Counted from the first letter of the stretch, positions 44,772-54,592 are shown. The stretch is DNA of 64,000 bases from Gemmatimonas sp. (GCF_031426495.1 NZ_JANPLK010000027.1:1-64000); one strand, 5' to 3'. Notes: generated by a model not told the origin, from the sequence alone. Translations and numbers: made by a program.

Positions 44772-45317
44772 ATGAGCACTTCGCTTCCTTTCCTGACTAC
44801 CCGCACCGTCACGGTGCCGGTCGAATTCTTCGACGGGCTTCGCCGGTCCACGCAGCAGGCGCATCCGGCCGTTCCGGTCGATGCCGTCCGTGACGCGGGC
44901 TATGCCGCAGGGCAGGCGCTGTTCGACCACTTCTCGGCGTGGCTGGCGGATCGCAGCGAGCATGGCCCCGACGACTTACTCGACAGCCGATTTCCGATCC
45001 TGCTTCGGGAGTACTTCTTCGAGATCGGCTGGGGGCTGGTCCACCTCTCGTCGCTGAGCGAAGCGGTGATGGTACTCGACGCGAACAACTGGGGCGAAGC
45101 GGCGGCCGAGGCCGAGGGCTGCCCGGTATCCACGGGGCTGTTCGCTGGCTTCTTCGGACGGCTAGCCGACGCCCCGATCTCGGTGCTCGAAGTCACCTCC
45201 GATTCCGCCGCCGAAGGGCAGTGCCGCTTCCTGCTTGGCTCGATCGACGTGCTCAACTACGTCTGGGAAGCGATGGAACGCGGCATCCCCTACGAGCGGG
45301 CGGCCACCAGCGCCTGA
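44772..45317 (+). CDS. V4R-domain-like protein
   Basis: The 181-residue protein has a helical N-terminal part and an alpha/beta C-terminal part with LLREYFFEIGWGLVHL, VSTGLFAGFFGRLADAPISVLEVTSD and GQCRFLLGS. This resembles V4R small-molecule-binding domains. ATG at 44772 is chosen over 44739. It is downstream of ligA with 79 bp between them and convergent with the phosphoribosyltransferase gene. The domain call is moderate. Confidence 0.65.
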   Translation: MSTSLPFLTTRTVTVPVEFFDGLRRSTQQAHPAVPVDAVRDAGYAAGQALFDHFSAWLADRSEHGPDDLLDSRFPILLREYFFEIGWGLVHLSSLSEAVMVLDANNWGEAAAEAEGCPVSTGLFAGFFGRLADAPISVLEVTSDSAAEGQCRFLLGSIDVLNYVWEAMERGIPYERAATSA

Positions 45318-45337
45318 GGGCGCTGGTTACCGACGGC

Positions 45338-45871
45338 TCACACGTCGGGGATAAGCCCCGCGTACTTGGGGTTGGGTCGGAGTTCGCCGTCGATCAGGAT
45401 TTCGCGGTCCCACGGCAAGACGATCATGCTCTGGGTCGCCAGCGCGAAGTAGTCCGGGGCGAAACTGCCGGTCTTGAAGCTGACGGCGGTGCGCACTTCC
45501 TGGGCGCCGCCGTTTCCGACCGCGGCGACCGCCAGGCGCATCGTCTGGCCGGAGTCGCAGGTCTCGTCCACGACGAGCACGCGCTTGCCCCGCACTTCGA
45601 GCGGCGCCGCGCCGAACACCGCCGGCGTGTCGCGCACCGGCGAAGCGCTGTAGCGCCGCGACACCAGAATCGAATGGAACGGCAGGTCGAGAATGGCCGC
45701 CACCGCCGCGCCTGGCACGACACCGGCCGTCGCGATACCGACGACGAGTTCCGGCGCCCACTCGCGGGCCACGCGCACGGCGAGGGCGCGGGCCAGCTCC
45801 CCGAAAAGCGGCCAATCCACGATCATCACGCCCTTGGACGGGTCAGGTGCGTACGGCTGTGGTGCGGTCAT
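45338..45871 (-). CDS. Phosphoribosyltransferase family protein
   Basis: The 177-residue product has the PRT fold with the PRPP-binding loop VLVVDETCDSGQTMRLA near residue 95, preceded by VVGIATAGVVPGAAVA. It resembles xanthine/hypoxanthine-type phosphoribosyltransferases, but no purine specificity can be read. ATG at 45871 has GGAG six bases upstream. Alternative longer frames reach into the divergent promoter region. Confidence 0.85.
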   Translation of the reverse strand: MTAPQPYAPDPSKGVMIVDWPLFGELARALAVRVAREWAPELVVGIATAGVVPGAAVAAILDLPFHSILVSRRYSASPVRDTPAVFGAAPLEVRGKRVLVVDETCDSGQTMRLAVAAVGNGGAQEVRTAVSFKTGSFAPDYFALATQSMIVLPWDREILIDGELRPNPKYAGLIPDV

Positions 45872-46037
45872 CGTGGTGCTCCGGTATGGGATCCCGCAGT
45901 GTACACCGAGTGTAGCCCCACGGGGGGAATATTCCCCCGACAACGGGTTAGGCAACTTGTTGGCAACGCGCTGTCCCGATAGCTTAGCGCATCGATCGCA
46001 GCTCTCCTTTTTTCTTTCTCCGATCCACTGCGAGCGC

Positions 46038-46541
46038 ATGACTTGGTGGCGCCGCCTCGTGGGCGGCTCGTCCGGGCGCGATCCGCGCCACACGGACTTC
46101 CTGGCTGAAGCGCTCGATCTCGAGTCGCGCGGCGATTATGCAAATGCCCTGACGTCGTATCGTCTCGCCCTGCGCGAACGACCCGACGACCTCGGTGTTC
46201 TGCAGAATATCGCGATCGCGTTCTCGAAGACCGGGCAGCCCGAAGAGGCCATTCGGACGTATCGTCGCGCCCTGCAACTCGATGCAGAATCGCCGGGGGC
46301 CCACTACGGCCTGGCGTTTCTGCTCCTGAAGCGGGGAGACACGGCGCACGCCGCTATGCATCTCGAGTCGTTCCTCCAATTCAGTACCGAACAGGATCCG
46401 ACATCCGCACGGTTCCGTGCCCACGCCGAGCGCACGCTGGCGCAGTTGCAGGGTGCCCCGGACGATTCCGACGGCCAGTATCAGGATCCATCAGCGCGCT
46501 CCGGCGATGACGATGGATCGGCCTACACGGACGAGGGCTGA
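46038..46541 (+). CDS. TPR-repeat protein
   Basis: The 167-residue protein has three TPR-like units (YANALTSYRLALRERPDD, EEAIRTYRRALQLDAESPGAH, DTAHAAMHLESFLQF) and an acidic, disordered C-terminus. It starts at ATG 46038, has no signal peptide, and is followed one base later by the parA-like gene. It may be a cytoplasmic adaptor for that ATPase. Confidence 0.85.
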   Translation: MTWWRRLVGGSSGRDPRHTDFLAEALDLESRGDYANALTSYRLALRERPDDLGVLQNIAIAFSKTGQPEEAIRTYRRALQLDAESPGAHYGLAFLLLKRGDTAHAAMHLESFLQFSTEQDPTSARFRAHAERTLAQLQGAPDDSDGQYQDPSARSGDDDGSAYTDEG

Positions 46542-46542
46542 C

Positions 46543-47310
46543 GTGGGACGCGTGCTCTCCATCGTGAGCCAAAAGGGTGGCGTCGGGAAGACGACCACCG
46601 CCGTGAATCTGGCGGTCGCCTTCGCGCGCCGCGGGCTCAAGACGCTGTTGATTGACGCCGACCCCCAGGGAGCGGTGCGGTATGGCGTCGGCCTGCGCCG
46701 GGGACATCCCACGGTCGGGTTCGATGACTATCTGCGCGGCGAGAAAGCGCTGCGCGAAGTAATCCTGCCTACCGCGCTGCCGTGGCTTCGCGTGATTCTC
46801 GCCGGCAGTGTCAGCGAGTCGGCGGACCACTCGGACTTTCAGCATCGCGTCGGCGAGAGTACGGTGTTGGCCGATCTGCTCGCCATGGCGCGCGAACGCT
46901 GTCACGTGGTCGTGGTCGATACGCCACCGGGACTTGGCGCGATTACCCGACGCGTGCTCGCGGCCAGTCAGCACGTGGTCGTGCCGCTGCAGTGCGAGCC
47001 GCTCGCCTTGCAGACGACCCCGCAGATTCTGCGCGCGATCCAGGACGTGATCAGCATCAACGATGAGCTCACGCTCGAAGGGATCCTCCTCACGATGTTC
47101 GAGCAGGGGAATCCGGCGTCGGAGCGTGTCGTACACTACGTGCGCGAACATCTTCCACAGCATCTCGTTTTCGACACGCCGATTCCGCGCACGCCCGCCA
47201 CGGCCGACGCCTTCGCCGCCGGTCAGCCCGTCGTGCTGCGGAATCCGGCCGACGCGGCGAGCCAGGCGTACGTGAACATCGCCACGCGGCTGGCCGAGCG
47301 CTTCGCGTGA
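46543..47310 (+). CDS. ParA-family ATPase without a ParB partner
   Basis: The 255-residue protein has the deviant Walker A KGGVGKTTTAVNLA near residue 10, DADPQGAV, and the Walker B region VVVVDTPPGLG. ParA ATPases position DNA or protein cargo by gradient. GTG at 46543 has GAGG six bases upstream and lies one base after the TPR stop; an upstream ATG at 46507 is less likely. No parB or parS is visible. The next gene overlaps it as GTGA and encodes a lipoprotein, so the cargo may be an envelope complex. Confidence 0.9.
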   Translation: MGRVLSIVSQKGGVGKTTTAVNLAVAFARRGLKTLLIDADPQGAVRYGVGLRRGHPTVGFDDYLRGEKALREVILPTALPWLRVILAGSVSESADHSDFQHRVGESTVLADLLAMARERCHVVVVDTPPGLGAITRRVLAASQHVVVPLQCEPLALQTTPQILRAIQDVISINDELTLEGILLTMFEQGNPASERVVHYVREHLPQHLVFDTPIPRTPATADAFAAGQPVVLRNPADAASQAYVNIATRLAERFA

Positions 47311-48152
47311 CACCGTCGGTCCGTGCGCGTCGTCGCGCCAGTGCGCTCATCGTCACGGCCGTCATGGCCGCCACCGGCATCGGCACGGCGTGCTCCGAGG
47401 TCGGTCTCGGTCCGAACGAAGCGGCGGCCATCGAACTCGATCCATTCCCGTCACCGTCGGTGGTGGTCGGCGACACGCTGCGCAACATCGATGGAGTCGT
47501 GACGCCGGTGCGCGCCCGTGTCTTCAACGTGCGCGGCGACGTGATCGACGATGCCGCGCCGCGGTACTTGTACGCCGACTTCAACATCGATTCGGCGCTC
47601 GCGATCGATTCCGCCACCGGCGTCGTCGTCGCGAAGAAGCTCGTCTCGGGAGACAAGCGGATTGCGGCACGCATTGGCGGATCGCTGCAAGTATTGCGCG
47701 GCATTCGCGTCGTGACCCGCCCAGACTCGGTGGACGGCACGAGCCTCACGGATGTTCTTGGCACCTCCCTGCCGGATACGGGCCGTCGAGGTCTCGATAG
47801 CAACTCGACCAAGGCGCTTACCGTCACGGTGCGTCATCTCGAGGCGACGGCGGTTACCGGTGTGCGCTCGTGGCCCGTGCGGTTCGAGTTGCTGAATCCG
47901 GTCAATCCGACCAACGACACCACGGCTGCGGCGTATCTGATCGACGATCAGGGACGGGCCAGTACGCTCGACACGACCGATGACAGCGGTGTGGCTGGCC
48001 GCCGTGTACGCGTGCGCGCCCTGCGATTTCCGGGCGGCGCCGACACGGAGTCCGTCGTGGTCCGCGCAACTGTGACATACAGGGGGAAGCCGCTCAAGGG
48101 ATCGCCGGTGCGGATCACGGCCCCCGTTCGACGTGGGTCCGGATCGTCCTGA
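47307..48152 (+). CDS. Lipoprotein with Ig-like segments, unknown function
   Basis: The 281-residue product has a lipoprotein signal (LIVTAVMAATGIGTAC). A beta-rich body follows with segments resembling bacterial Ig domains (VVVGDTLRNIDGVVTPVRARVFNVRGD, IDSATGVVVAKKLVSGDKRI), and a basic C-terminus. It overlaps the parA-like gene by four bases. No family is recognised. Confidence 0.75.
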   Translation: MTPSVRARRRASALIVTAVMAATGIGTACSEVGLGPNEAAAIELDPFPSPSVVVGDTLRNIDGVVTPVRARVFNVRGDVIDDAAPRYLYADFNIDSALAIDSATGVVVAKKLVSGDKRIAARIGGSLQVLRGIRVVTRPDSVDGTSLTDVLGTSLPDTGRRGLDSNSTKALTVTVRHLEATAVTGVRSWPVRFELLNPVNPTNDTTAAAYLIDDQGRASTLDTTDDSGVAGRRVRVRALRFPGGADTESVVVRATVTYRGKPLKGSPVRITAPVRRGSGSS

Positions 48153-48260
48153 GGACTCCCGCCAGACGACGTCCGGGGGCAATTTCAGTTCATCCCACCT
48201 GGCGTCGCTCCGGTTCGTTGTACCGATGCGCCTCTGCCCTGCCTTTCGCTCCACTCGGAG

Positions 48261-50147
48261 ATGGCGATGACCTCGGTCACGGCTGATTCCCACCCTGCCC
48301 TGAACGTGACGATGAACGGCCTGCCGGCCTCGTCACGCTACGCCTCCGGCGGCCCGCGTCCGCCGCACGGCACGATCAACGCGCTGTTCTTCGACGCCGT
48401 CGAGCGGTTCGACCGCGTCGATGCACTGAGCACGAAGGTGCGCGGAGTGTGGGAGCCGATGTCTCACCGCACCATCATGGATCGCGTGCGCCGCACGGCG
48501 CTCGGCCTCGCCGAGATGGGGATCGTCGCGCAGGATCGTGTGGCAATTCTGTCGGAGAACCGCCCGGAGTGGTTGATCGCGGATTTCGCCTGCATCTGCA
48601 GCGCGATCACCGACGTGCCCATTTATCCCACACTCCCCGCCGATCAGCTGCCCTATCTGCTGAACAATTCGGGAGCACGTGCCATCTTCGTATCCAACGC
48701 CGATCAGGCACGTAAGGTCGCGTCGATTCGCAGTGAAGTGCCCGGCCTGCAATGGATCATCGGCTTCGCCGCCACCACCGCCGACGGCTGTGATCTCACG
48801 CTCGCCGACATCGAAGCCAAGGGTGCCGCGGTCGACAACGCCGAGCGCGCGACCACGTTCAAACGTGACGCGCTGGCGGTGACGCCGGATCAGCTGGTCA
48901 CGCTGATCTACACGTCGGGCACCACGGGCAATCCGAAGGGCGTGATGCTCACGCAGGACAACCTGTACTCGAACGTCATCGCCACGAAGACGACGCTCCA
49001 CGTGAGCACGAGCGACCTCGCACTCAGCTTCCTGCCGCTCAGTCATATTTTCGAACGTACCGGCGACTACTTCCTGTTCACGAATGGCGTGCGTATCGCG
49101 TATGCCGAGTCGATCGACACGGTGCCGGTCAACATGAGCGAAGTGAAGCCGACGATGATGATGTCGGTGCCGCGACTGTACGAGAAGATCTACGCGCGCG
49201 TGGTGGAGAACGCGGTGGCGGGCGGCGCGCTGAAGAAGCGCATTTTCTTCTGGGCCAAGAATGTCGGGGAGAAGTGGGCCGACGAAAAGCTGGCCGGCCG
49301 CGAACCCGGCGGACTACTGGCGATGCAATACGGGCTCGCACAGAAGCTCGTGTTCTCGAAGCTCAAGGAACGCACCGGCGGGAACCTGCGCTTCTTCGTG
49401 TCCGGCGGCGCGCCACTCTCACCCGACATCGCAAAGTTCTTCTATTCGGCGGGGTTGATCATCCTCGAGGGGTACGGCCTCACGGAGACGTCGCCAGTGA
49501 TTTCGACGAACACTTTCGAGAATTACCGGCTGGGCAGCGTAGGCCGACCGATCCCCGGCGTGGAAGTGATGATCGCCGCCGATGGCGAAATTCTGTCGCG
49601 CGGACCACACATCATGCGCGGCTACTACAACAATCCCGAGGCCACGAAGGACGCCATCAATGACGAGGGATGGTTCCACACGGGCGACATCGGCGAACTG
49701 ACCGACGGCTTCCTGCGCATCACCGACCGCAAGAAGGACATCATCGTGACGGCGGGCGGCAAGAACATCGCGCCGCAGCCGATCGAAAACATGCTGCGCA
49801 CCAACAAGTACGTGTCGCAGGCCGTGATGATCGGTGATAAGCGCAAGTTCCCCGTCGTGCTCATCGTGCCGAACTGGGATCAGCTCGAGAAGTGGGCCGC
49901 TTCGCAGAGCATCGTGTGGACGAGCCGCGCCGAGTTGCTGGCCATGCCGACGATCAACGCGAAGATAGAGAAGGAAGTGAAGACACAGCTGGCCGGCCTC
50001 GCGAGCTACGAGACGCCCAAGAAGATCGCGCTGCTCGAGCACGACTTCAGCGTGGAGCGGGGCGAACTCACGCCGACGCTCAAGGTGAAGCGTCGCGTGG
50101 TCGACAAAACCTACAAGCCGCTCATCGACCGTTTGTACGAGGAGTAG
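48261..50147 (+). CDS. Long-chain acyl-CoA synthetase
   Basis: This AMP-forming ligase activates fatty acids with ATP and CoA. The 628-residue product has the AMP-binding motif IYTSGTTGNPKGVMLT near residue 215, GYGLTETSPVISTN, GWFHTGDIGELTDGFLRITDRKKDIIVTAGGKNIAPQ, and the C-terminal Lys region. It is similar to FadD15-type enzymes. ATG at 48261 starts it (a second ATG lies two codons later). It stands alone between the ParA operon and the Trm112-like gene. Confidence 0.94.
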   Translation: MAMTSVTADSHPALNVTMNGLPASSRYASGGPRPPHGTINALFFDAVERFDRVDALSTKVRGVWEPMSHRTIMDRVRRTALGLAEMGIVAQDRVAILSENRPEWLIADFACICSAITDVPIYPTLPADQLPYLLNNSGARAIFVSNADQARKVASIRSEVPGLQWIIGFAATTADGCDLTLADIEAKGAAVDNAERATTFKRDALAVTPDQLVTLIYTSGTTGNPKGVMLTQDNLYSNVIATKTTLHVSTSDLALSFLPLSHIFERTGDYFLFTNGVRIAYAESIDTVPVNMSEVKPTMMMSVPRLYEKIYARVVENAVAGGALKKRIFFWAKNVGEKWADEKLAGREPGGLLAMQYGLAQKLVFSKLKERTGGNLRFFVSGGAPLSPDIAKFFYSAGLIILEGYGLTETSPVISTNTFENYRLGSVGRPIPGVEVMIAADGEILSRGPHIMRGYYNNPEATKDAINDEGWFHTGDIGELTDGFLRITDRKKDIIVTAGGKNIAPQPIENMLRTNKYVSQAVMIGDKRKFPVVLIVPNWDQLEKWAASQSIVWTSRAELLAMPTINAKIEKEVKTQLAGLASYETPKKIALLEHDFSVERGELTPTLKVKRRVVDKTYKPLIDRLYEE

Positions 50148-50149
50148 CC

Positions 50150-50806
50150 TTACAGCACCGATTCAGGTGCGCGGCGGCGGAGTTCGATCAGGCCGCTGGC
50201 GCGCATGGTCGTTTCCGCGACCCACTCCGAGTCATCACGCGCGAGCTCGCGCATGCCGTCGGGGAGCGGCGCATCGGCTGGTGCGACCAGACGGCCGCCT
50301 ACACGCAGCGCGCGTGACGCGCTCTCGAGAAAGGCGGGGCTGGCGTGGGCGGCATCGACTGCGATCGCGGCCAGCGACTCCACACCGAGCGGCAGGCGAT
50401 CGGCGACCATGATGCGTGACGCATCCGCGGTATGGATCGCGGGTGCGCTGTTGATCAACAGCTGCGGTGCTGATACAAACGACGCCAGCACGCCGCTGGC
50501 GGCCGCGTACCGACCAACCAACGCTACCGGCAACTGGCTCTCGGCCACACCCAACAGCGCCGCCAGTCGCAGCACCATATCGCTCGTATACGGCTCGGCG
50601 GGCACCGCGGGCGTATGCGGTGCGAGCGATGGGGGGCTCGTGAAGTACGCCACGCCGTCGTCGATCCGAAACTCCGCGCCACACACTGGACAGGCCAGTT
50701 CGGCAACACGCAACGTCGAGCCGCTGGCCTCGAGGACCATGGCCACCAGCCAGCTTTCTTCGTGGGTGCCGGGACAGCGCAGGGCATCGAGCAGATCGCG
50801 TTGCAT
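50150..50806 (-). CDS. Trm112-like zinc protein, unknown function
   Basis: The first 60 residues carry a Trm112-type zinc ribbon: LRCPGTHEESW with CPVCGAEFRIDDGVAYF. The remaining 155 residues have an alpha/beta pattern recalling a methyltransferase (SRIMVADRLPLGVESLAAIAVDAAHA, RALRVGGRLVAP), but no GxGxG SAM-binding loop is visible. ATG at 50806 is nine bases after the S9 peptidase stop. The longer frame to 51133 runs antisense and is not used. Confidence 0.7.
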   Translation of the reverse strand: MQRDLLDALRCPGTHEESWLVAMVLEASGSTLRVAELACPVCGAEFRIDDGVAYFTSPPSLAPHTPAVPAEPYTSDMVLRLAALLGVAESQLPVALVGRYAAASGVLASFVSAPQLLINSAPAIHTADASRIMVADRLPLGVESLAAIAVDAAHASPAFLESASRALRVGGRLVAPADAPLPDGMRELARDDSEWVAETTMRASGLIELRRRAPESVL

Positions 50807-50814
50807 ACCGGAAA

Positions 50815-53118
50815 CTAGCGAAGAAGTGGTTGCTGGTCCGACGCGGGCACGGTCGCTGTGGCCGGCTTGAGATACCGGTCGTACCATCCGGTGAGACGAT
50901 TGTGCCAGTCGGTAAACTCGGCAGCATTGGTCATGGGAATGCCGTGTCCGCCGTTCGTGTAGTTCACCCACTCCACCGGCTTCCCGAGCCGACGCAGCGC
51001 GAAATACATCTCGCGTGTGTTGATCGCCGGCACATTGTGGTCTTCTCCGCCCGTGACAAGCAGCAGCGGCGTCTTGATCCGGTCGGCGAACATCACGGCA
51101 CTGTGCTGTACGTACTTCTGCGGCTGCTCCCACATCGTGGCGCCGATGCGATCCTGCGTCTTCTCGGCCGCGTTGATGTTGCGCACACCGAGCCGAGGCG
51201 AGTCGGTGTAGAAGGACACCAGATCGACCTTGCCCGAAATATTGATCGCCGCCTTGAAGCGATTGGTCTGCGTGATGAGCAGGTTGGTGGCGTAACCACC
51301 GTAGCTCGTGCCGTGCACGCCCAGCTTACTGCTATCAGCCACACCCATTTCGATGAGCTTGTTGGCGCTCGCCGTGACGCCCTTCAGCCACGCTTCGCCA
51401 GGATAGCCGGTCTCGAACGTGACCGACGGTTTCATCACGGCGTAGCCCCGACTCGCCAGCAGCATCGTGGTGGCATCGAAGCTGTCGTCGAAGAAGTCTT
51501 CGTACACACTGAACACGGTGGGGAGGGCGCGCCCGACGCCAGCGGGCAGCGTGAGCACGCCGAACTGCGCTCGGCCGTCCGCGTCGAGGTACTCCACCAG
51601 CTGCGTGGTGGGCAGCGCGCGTGAGGCCAACTGGGGATTCGACTCAATGACGCGCTTCGGTCTGAACATCACGGCATCACCAAGCCAGAGGTCCGGCGGA
51701 CGGCCGTTCTCGCCGATGGTGACGGCCACACGCGCACCATCCGGGCTCAGCTTCGGCGCGCCGTACAATCGACCGTCGCTTACGAGGGTTTCCGTGCGGT
51801 TCAGGGCCAGATTCACGCGGAGAAGCGCGCGGTTCCACGTGCTTCGTGACGACATGCTGACCAGCAGACTGCGCCCGTCGCGGCTCCAATCGGCGAGCGT
51901 GAAGCGCGGCCCGCGGATAGTGTCGGTGACCGCACCAATCGTGTTGCGCGCGCCGTCCGCGACGCGAACCAGGTGCAGCCCTGTGCGCGATGCAACGACG
52001 ACATCGCCTCCCGTCGGCGAGAAGCCGACCAGCGTGTAGCGTTCCTCGGCGGTCCGCGCCGTCGAGTCACGCGGTGCCGTGCTGCGCGCGCTGTCGCCGC
52101 GCGCACGGGGGGCGGGACCGATCAGCCGGCGGGGCGTGGTGTCGGTGAGACTCGCGACATAGATCGCGCCGTCGCGGCCGAACGCGTACCGCTCGCCATC
52201 GGCGGCGTGCAGGAGCGTGACACCACGCATCGAGGCGAATACCACGCGGGCGCTATCGCGTGTGCCATCGCCCACGCGTCGTGCCAGCAGGCGGGATTCA
52301 TTACTCGGTCCGCCATCGTAGTTCGTCTTGGCGTTCCGGTCTTCTCGCCAACTGATGCGCTGGCCATTGGGCGCGATGTTCCAGCTCGTGATCTGCGACG
52401 CGGGGATGAGCGTATCAAGACGGGCCGTGGCGGGTGTCAGTGCCACCACGATGGCGCGGTTGCCGAGCCGGCGCAGCGCGTCCCAGGCGAGAAATGGTTC
52501 GGTGCCGACCTGCACCGAAATCGGCCCCCGCACGAGCGAGTCGAAACGCGCCTTTACCTCGGGTAACCACTGCCGTTCGCGGATCGCCAGGACGAGCCGT
52601 CCGTCGTCGGTCCATGACAGATCGCTGTTCTCGGCCAAGCGTGCACCGGAGAGCGATTGCACGCGAAGCCGACGGCTGGCGGCATCCCAGATCAAGAGTT
52701 GAGGAACAGTGTCTCGGGTGGCGATCGCGAGGCGATCACTCTGCGCCGACCAGGCGAGCGTCCCGATCGTGCGCGGCGAACTGAGGATGGCGGTCGTGTC
52801 CCCGGTCGCGGTGTTCAGGAGCAGCAGACGCGAAGGCGCCGGGCGCGTGTAGCTCGGATCGCCATCGCGGGCCGCCACAAACCCCAAGCCATCGCCTCGG
52901 CGGGCCAGCCGAACGACCAGCCACTTCCCGTCGGGTGAGTAGTCGCCTGCCGACACCGTACGCGCGTCCAGCAGGTCGGCCGGCGTCAGCGCGGCGGAAG
53001 GTACGGTGCGCTGCGCGGCGAGGCGGGAGGGACCTGCGATGGCCGCGAGGGCCAACGCAATACTGGTTGCCGTGGCACGTAGCGCGCGGCGTGCGCGTGC
53101 GGAGGGGAAGACGGGCAT
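50815..53118 (-). CDS. Prolyl oligopeptidase (S9) family serine peptidase
   Basis: The 767-residue protein has a signal peptide (ATSIALALAAIAGPSRLAAQ), an N-terminal beta-propeller with WD-like repeats, and a C-terminal hydrolase domain. The nucleophile Ser lies in GVHGTSYGGYATN, an Asp in VTGGEDHNV and the His in NGGHGIPM. It probably degrades peptides in the periplasm. ATG at 53118 is chosen because it precedes the signal peptide; the other candidate, at 53148, adds ten residues. Confidence 0.92.
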   Translation of the reverse strand: MPVFPSARARRALRATATSIALALAAIAGPSRLAAQRTVPSAALTPADLLDARTVSAGDYSPDGKWLVVRLARRGDGLGFVAARDGDPSYTRPAPSRLLLLNTATGDTTAILSSPRTIGTLAWSAQSDRLAIATRDTVPQLLIWDAASRRLRVQSLSGARLAENSDLSWTDDGRLVLAIRERQWLPEVKARFDSLVRGPISVQVGTEPFLAWDALRRLGNRAIVVALTPATARLDTLIPASQITSWNIAPNGQRISWREDRNAKTNYDGGPSNESRLLARRVGDGTRDSARVVFASMRGVTLLHAADGERYAFGRDGAIYVASLTDTTPRRLIGPAPRARGDSARSTAPRDSTARTAEERYTLVGFSPTGGDVVVASRTGLHLVRVADGARNTIGAVTDTIRGPRFTLADWSRDGRSLLVSMSSRSTWNRALLRVNLALNRTETLVSDGRLYGAPKLSPDGARVAVTIGENGRPPDLWLGDAVMFRPKRVIESNPQLASRALPTTQLVEYLDADGRAQFGVLTLPAGVGRALPTVFSVYEDFFDDSFDATTMLLASRGYAVMKPSVTFETGYPGEAWLKGVTASANKLIEMGVADSSKLGVHGTSYGGYATNLLITQTNRFKAAINISGKVDLVSFYTDSPRLGVRNINAAEKTQDRIGATMWEQPQKYVQHSAVMFADRIKTPLLLVTGGEDHNVPAINTREMYFALRRLGKPVEWVNYTNGGHGIPMTNAAEFTDWHNRLTGWYDRYLKPATATVPASDQQPLLR

Positions 53119-53233
53119 GAGTCGGTCGGGAAAGTCAAACGGAGGCATTCAGGCGGACGTGCACCGCCTTGAAGCTGTAGCCGCTGGCGACGTTCGGCGA
53201 GTCGCCCGCCGGCCGGACCGAGCGGCTCGCGCC

Positions 53234-53944
53234 TCAGGCCCGACTGAGGCGCAGTTCGTCGACGTTGACGTGCACCGGCCGGGTCACCGCCCACAGCACG
53301 GCATCCGCTACGTCCTCGGGTCGCAGCATCGCGGACCGTGGCGGGAAGCCTGGCGTGTTGTCGGGGTCGATGGGATCCCAGATCGGTGTATCCGTGGCCG
53401 ACGGTGCAATGAGCGTGGCGCGAACCCCGCTGCCGCGCAGCTCTTCGCGCAGTACTTCGTGCAGTGCACGGGCGCCGAACTTGCTGGCCGAATACGCGCC
53501 ATTGCCGCTGTAGATGCTGCGATCGGCCACCGAGCCGATCGTGATCACGTGGCCGCGTCCGGCCGCCCGCATGTGCGGCACGAAGGCATGCAGAAAGCGA
53601 AACGGCGCCAGGAGGTTGGCTTGCAGCGTCTGTTCGAAGCGTGCGGGATCGATGCTCTCGATGGCACCGATCGGAAAGACGCCGGCGTTGTTCACGAGCA
53701 CCGACGGCCCCTCCCTGCGATGCGCGCGGATGCACTCCACCGCACGCTCCACCGCAGCGGCATCGGTGACGTCGCATGGCACAGCGACGGCGCCGGCGCC
53801 GATCTCGGCCGCGACTACATCAAGATCGGCGGCCGACCGGGATATCAGGAACGGTTGCACACCGGCGGCCGCGAGGGTTACGGCCACGGCTCGGCCAATG
53901 CCTCGCGACGCGCCGGTTATCACGGCGGACACGCCGTGCAGCAT
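53234..53944 (-). CDS. SDR oxidoreductase, sepiapterin-reductase-like
   Basis: The 236-residue short-chain dehydrogenase has the NADP-binding TGASRGIGRA, NNAG, and catalytic Ser, Tyr and Lys in GSVADRSIYSGNGAYSASK. The end (TPIWDPIDPDN, LRPEDVADAVLWAV, VNVDELRL) resembles bacterial sepiapterin reductase. It overlaps folE by one base (TGATG) and so forms an operon with folE and PTPS. A sepiapterin-reductase role is inferred from family look and operon; other pteridine or carbonyl substrates are possible. Confidence 0.9.
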   Translation of the reverse strand: MLHGVSAVITGASRGIGRAVAVTLAAAGVQPFLISRSAADLDVVAAEIGAGAVAVPCDVTDAAAVERAVECIRAHRREGPSVLVNNAGVFPIGAIESIDPARFEQTLQANLLAPFRFLHAFVPHMRAAGRGHVITIGSVADRSIYSGNGAYSASKFGARALHEVLREELRGSGVRATLIAPSATDTPIWDPIDPDNTPGFPPRSAMLRPEDVADAVLWAVTRPVHVNVDELRLSRA

Positions 53945-54588
53945 CAGAAGGCGGCCGACGGACCGTGCGCCAGGCGCAAGAACTCGCTGCGCGTTTTCGA
54001 GTCGTCACGGAACAGGCCGCGCAGCGACGACGTGATCGTGCGCGAGCTCTGCTTCTCGACGCCGCGCATCATCATGCAGAGGTGCACCGCTTCGATCACG
54101 ACGCCCACACCCTTGGGCTGCAGCACTTCGTCGAGCGCGTTGGCGATCTGCTCACCGAGGCGCTCCTGTACCTGCAACCGGCGCGCAAATACTTCGACGA
54201 CGCGCGGGAGCTTGGACAGTCCCACGATCTTGCCGTTGGGGATGTACGCCACGTGCACCTTGCCGAAGAACGGGAGCATGTGATGCTCGCACATCGAATA
54301 CATCTCGATGTCGCGCACCATCACCATGTTCTCGTGATTCTCCTCGAACATCGCGTCACCGATGACCTGGCGCGCGTCGAGATCGTAGCCGCGCGTGAGC
54401 CACGCCATCGATTTCGCGACACGGCTCGGCGTCTTGAGCAACCCATCGCGCATCGGGTCCTCGCCAAGCAGCTCGAGCTGTCGGCGGATGAGCCCTTCGA
54501 ATTCCACCTGCGTCGCGTCGTCCGTCTCCATGTCGTCGGGATCGACCGTCGCCATGCTTCCGCGCGCCGCCATTGTCGGTCGGATCAC
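53944..54588 (-). CDS. folE: GTP cyclohydrolase I
   Basis: FolE converts GTP to dihydroneopterin triphosphate. The 214-residue product has the zinc and active-site motif MYSMCEHHMLPFFGKVHVAYIP, LPRVVEVFARRLQVQERLGEQIA and VVIEAVHLCMMMRGVEKQ. GTG at 54588 is preceded by GGGGGAG at seven bases and follows the PTPS stop. Upstream ATG (54615) or downstream ATG (54573, 54555) are alternatives. It is the middle gene of the pterin operon. Confidence 0.95.
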   Translation of the reverse strand: MIRPTMAARGSMATVDPDDMETDDATQVEFEGLIRRQLELLGEDPMRDGLLKTPSRVAKSMAWLTRGYDLDARQVIGDAMFEENHENMVMVRDIEMYSMCEHHMLPFFGKVHVAYIPNGKIVGLSKLPRVVEVFARRLQVQERLGEQIANALDEVLQPKGVGVVIEAVHLCMMMRGVEKQSSRTITSSLRGLFRDDSKTRSEFLRLAHGPSAAF

Positions 54589-54592
54589 GTTT

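Noticed and set aside
50350..50806. SAM-dependent methyltransferase fused to a Trm112 domain
   Set aside because: The Trm112 zinc ribbon is clear, but the methyltransferase-like part lacks a glycine-rich SAM loop, so I leave the function open.
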